The position numbers and the translations under genes were made by a program. A stretch of DNA of 29,692 nucleotides from a virus. Shown in pieces: positions 28,593-29,692 of the stretch (its first letter is position 1; each line of letters starts with the position of its first letter). The notes beneath the pieces were generated by a model, which was given only the letters and a program-made list of their open reading frames with translations, ran no database searches and had not been told where the DNA came from. Where the stretch lies: IMG/VR virus record IMGVR_UViG_3300044742_000179, positions 1 through 29,692 of that record. One strand, written 5' to 3'.

Positions 28593-29617
28593 TTGATTCT
28601 CCGCTGCAGCCATTCGACGCAGGCGAACCGCCAGTCATCTGACTTGATAGTCCCGGCAACTTTTATGGCTGTGTTGATATCGCCGGCTGTACGATAAATT
28701 CTGTGCGCGACTATGGCTGACGCAAATGTCGTACCGAACCAGTCATTTGTAAAATCGGGAATCTTACCACCATCATGCCACTGCAGCGCAGCGGCGATAT
28801 CGTTGTCGATCTCGGTAGGATCCGTGAACATGGGTTCGGGCTTTATTCCGGCGTTAGTGTACGGATCATCTTCCAGTGTCAAATCGAATTTCAACATGCG
28901 TTTCGTGAGACGTTCGAGTTCGATCGAATAGGCGTGTGCGTTATTGCTGAGTTGATACATCGTGCCGATGCCCACATCAATACGCGCTGCAAGATATTCC
29001 TGAAGGACACTGAAGTGAACTGCGTTGGCCCCATGGCCGCCCCAGACCATATCGTTGCTTCGGCAGCACACCGTCATGTCCAGGTTATCTTCCTGCACAC
29101 GCAGATACAGATGCGTGTTGCAGGGTCGCGTGAGCCATGCGCCATTGAGATCATTCTCGCCATCGAGTGTCGCGTCCCACATTGCAATCACGCACTGTCT
29201 ATCGTTTGGATTTTCAATAAGCCGCTTCACAACAGCGTCAAGTTGATCAAACTGGAACGCGATGCGCCAGCGTCGCCCGTAGGCATCATGGATGCGCCCG
29301 TCACCCTCAGGCAACGGATCCCCGAGTTGGCGTTCTGCAAATCGATCCCCAAAATCTTTCACGTAACGATTGAGCGTGGCGGCATCATTCCGGCCTGCCA
29401 ACATCCAGATGGCTTCGACCATATGGAAGAAGGGATTGGCGTCACGGGCTGCACTGCGCAGCACACGTTCGCACGGATGCGACGTTACCGTCATCAGCGG
29501 CGCGGGCAGCACCAGGACAAAACCGGCACGAGATTCTTGCAGGACGCCTTCGTTCATAATCAAATTGACTGAGGCGGGCAGGGCCTCACAAACATTCCGC
29601 ACCTTGGAAACATACAT
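28589..29617 (-). CDS. Thymidylate synthase/dNMP hydroxymethylase family protein
   Basis: 342 aa. ThyA landmarks are present: an N-terminal HMVEAIWMLAGRND region, AYGRRWR (residues 112-118), DRQCVIAMWD (Arg140), the active-site Cys166 in RPCNTHLYLRV, and CRSNDMVWGGHGANAVHFS (RSND at 186-189) followed by QEYLAARIDV and MYQLSNNAHAY. In ThyA the nucleophile is followed by His (Pro-Cys-His); here it is Asn167. The nucleotide-ring-binding Asn is displaced by one residue (Asn198, not 197). The enzyme should methylate or hydroxymethylate dUMP or dCMP using a folate. Many phages use such divergent homologues to make modified pyrimidines, but plain dTMP synthesis is not excluded. Confidence 0.85.
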   Translation of the reverse strand: MYVSKVRNVCEALPASVNLIMNEGVLQESRAGFVLVLPAPLMTVTSHPCERVLRSAARDANPFFHMVEAIWMLAGRNDAATLNRYVKDFGDRFAERQLGDPLPEGDGRIHDAYGRRWRIAFQFDQLDAVVKRLIENPNDRQCVIAMWDATLDGENDLNGAWLTRPCNTHLYLRVQEDNLDMTVCCRSNDMVWGGHGANAVHFSVLQEYLAARIDVGIGTMYQLSNNAHAYSIELERLTKRMLKFDLTLEDDPYTNAGIKPEPMFTDPTEIDNDIAAALQWHDGGKIPDFTNDWFGTTFASAIVAHRIYRTAGDINTAIKVAGTIKSDDWRFACVEWLQRRIK

Positions 29618-29692
29618 CGGTCTTTTCCATTTCTAACCAGGACAAATACAAACTCTCGAACACCATGGCCGCAACGATCCTGTTCCTTGGAT
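29586..29692 (-). CDS. Possible partial gene at the right edge
   Basis: One - strand frame is open from the window edge to a TGA at 29588-29586, giving about 34 residues (VAAMVFESLYLSWLEMEKTD, ending GAECL). It would overlap the ThyA-homologue start by 32 nt. Overlaps of that length occur elsewhere in this window, but the reading is short and unrecognised, so it may be chance. Confidence 0.25.
   Translation of the reverse strand, partial: PRNRIVAAMVFESLYLSWLEMEKTDVCFQGAECL

Overview
The window is part of the genome of a tailed bacteriophage with a contractile tail (a myovirus). The left end carries a P2-like tail module: sheath, tube, assembly chaperone, tape measure, then gpU-, gpX- and gpD-like proteins, followed by an endolysin. 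The right end carries a family A DNA polymerase, an HD-domain phosphohydrolase and a thymidylate synthase homologue. No integrase, repressor, ribosomal, tRNA or host housekeeping genes were seen. The host is probably an alphaproteobacterium, perhaps a Bradyrhizobium relative. This is inferred from the PEP-CTERM-like C-terminus of the protein at 10670-11422 and from several hypothetical proteins that resemble ones I associate with rhizobial phages. No search was run.

Layout. (1) 1-10484, + strand: late structural and lysis genes, closed by a strong terminator at 10546-10584. (2) 10670-12904, + strand: a secreted protein with a PEP-CTERM-like tail, a collagen-like secreted protein and small overlapping genes including a helix-turn-helix protein and zinc-ribbon-like proteins. 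(3) 12901-15649, - strand: a convergent block of uncharacterised genes with small ATGA-overlapping ORFs; the two blocks meet with a 4-nt overlap of stop codons. (4) 15800-16802, + strand: an unknown protein, a zinc ribbon and a PD-(D/E)XK-type nuclease. (5) 16715-17175: an unusual GC-rich tract of tandem repeats, hairpins and G-runs, followed by one small + gene and a bidirectional terminator at 17386-17415. (6) 17420-25307, - strand: a long run of mostly small, tightly overlapping genes. It holds a transglutaminase-like protein, a secreted repeat protein, a histone H1-like protein, a methyltransferase, two Cys-rich proteins, and a MoxR/CobS-like AAA+ ATPase next to a VWA-like partner. (7) 25308-26077: about 770 bp without a convincing gene, rich in inverted and direct repeats. 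(8) 26078-29692, - strand: DNA polymerase, HD hydrolase and ThyA homologue, ended by a terminator at 26034-26060.

How the genes work together. The + strand left arm builds the tail and lyses the host. Two separate wall-degrading devices are visible: hydrolase-like domains inside the tape measure, probably for DNA entry, and a modular endolysin for exit. The - strand right arm handles DNA synthesis and nucleotide supply. The ThyA homologue has a non-canonical active-site neighbourhood (Pro-Cys-Asn), so pyrimidine modification is possible. The AAA+/VWA-like pair looks like a two-component remodelling machine of unknown target.

The most unusual features are the tandem units at 16801-16997 (conserved ends, exchanged hairpin cores), a 14-nt TGCTA/TAGCA palindrome shared by distant intergenic regions, the phage-borne PEP-CTERM-like protein, the AAA+/VWA-like pair, and the structured leader at 19176-19326. 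All functional assignments come from reading the sequence and from remembered family motifs.
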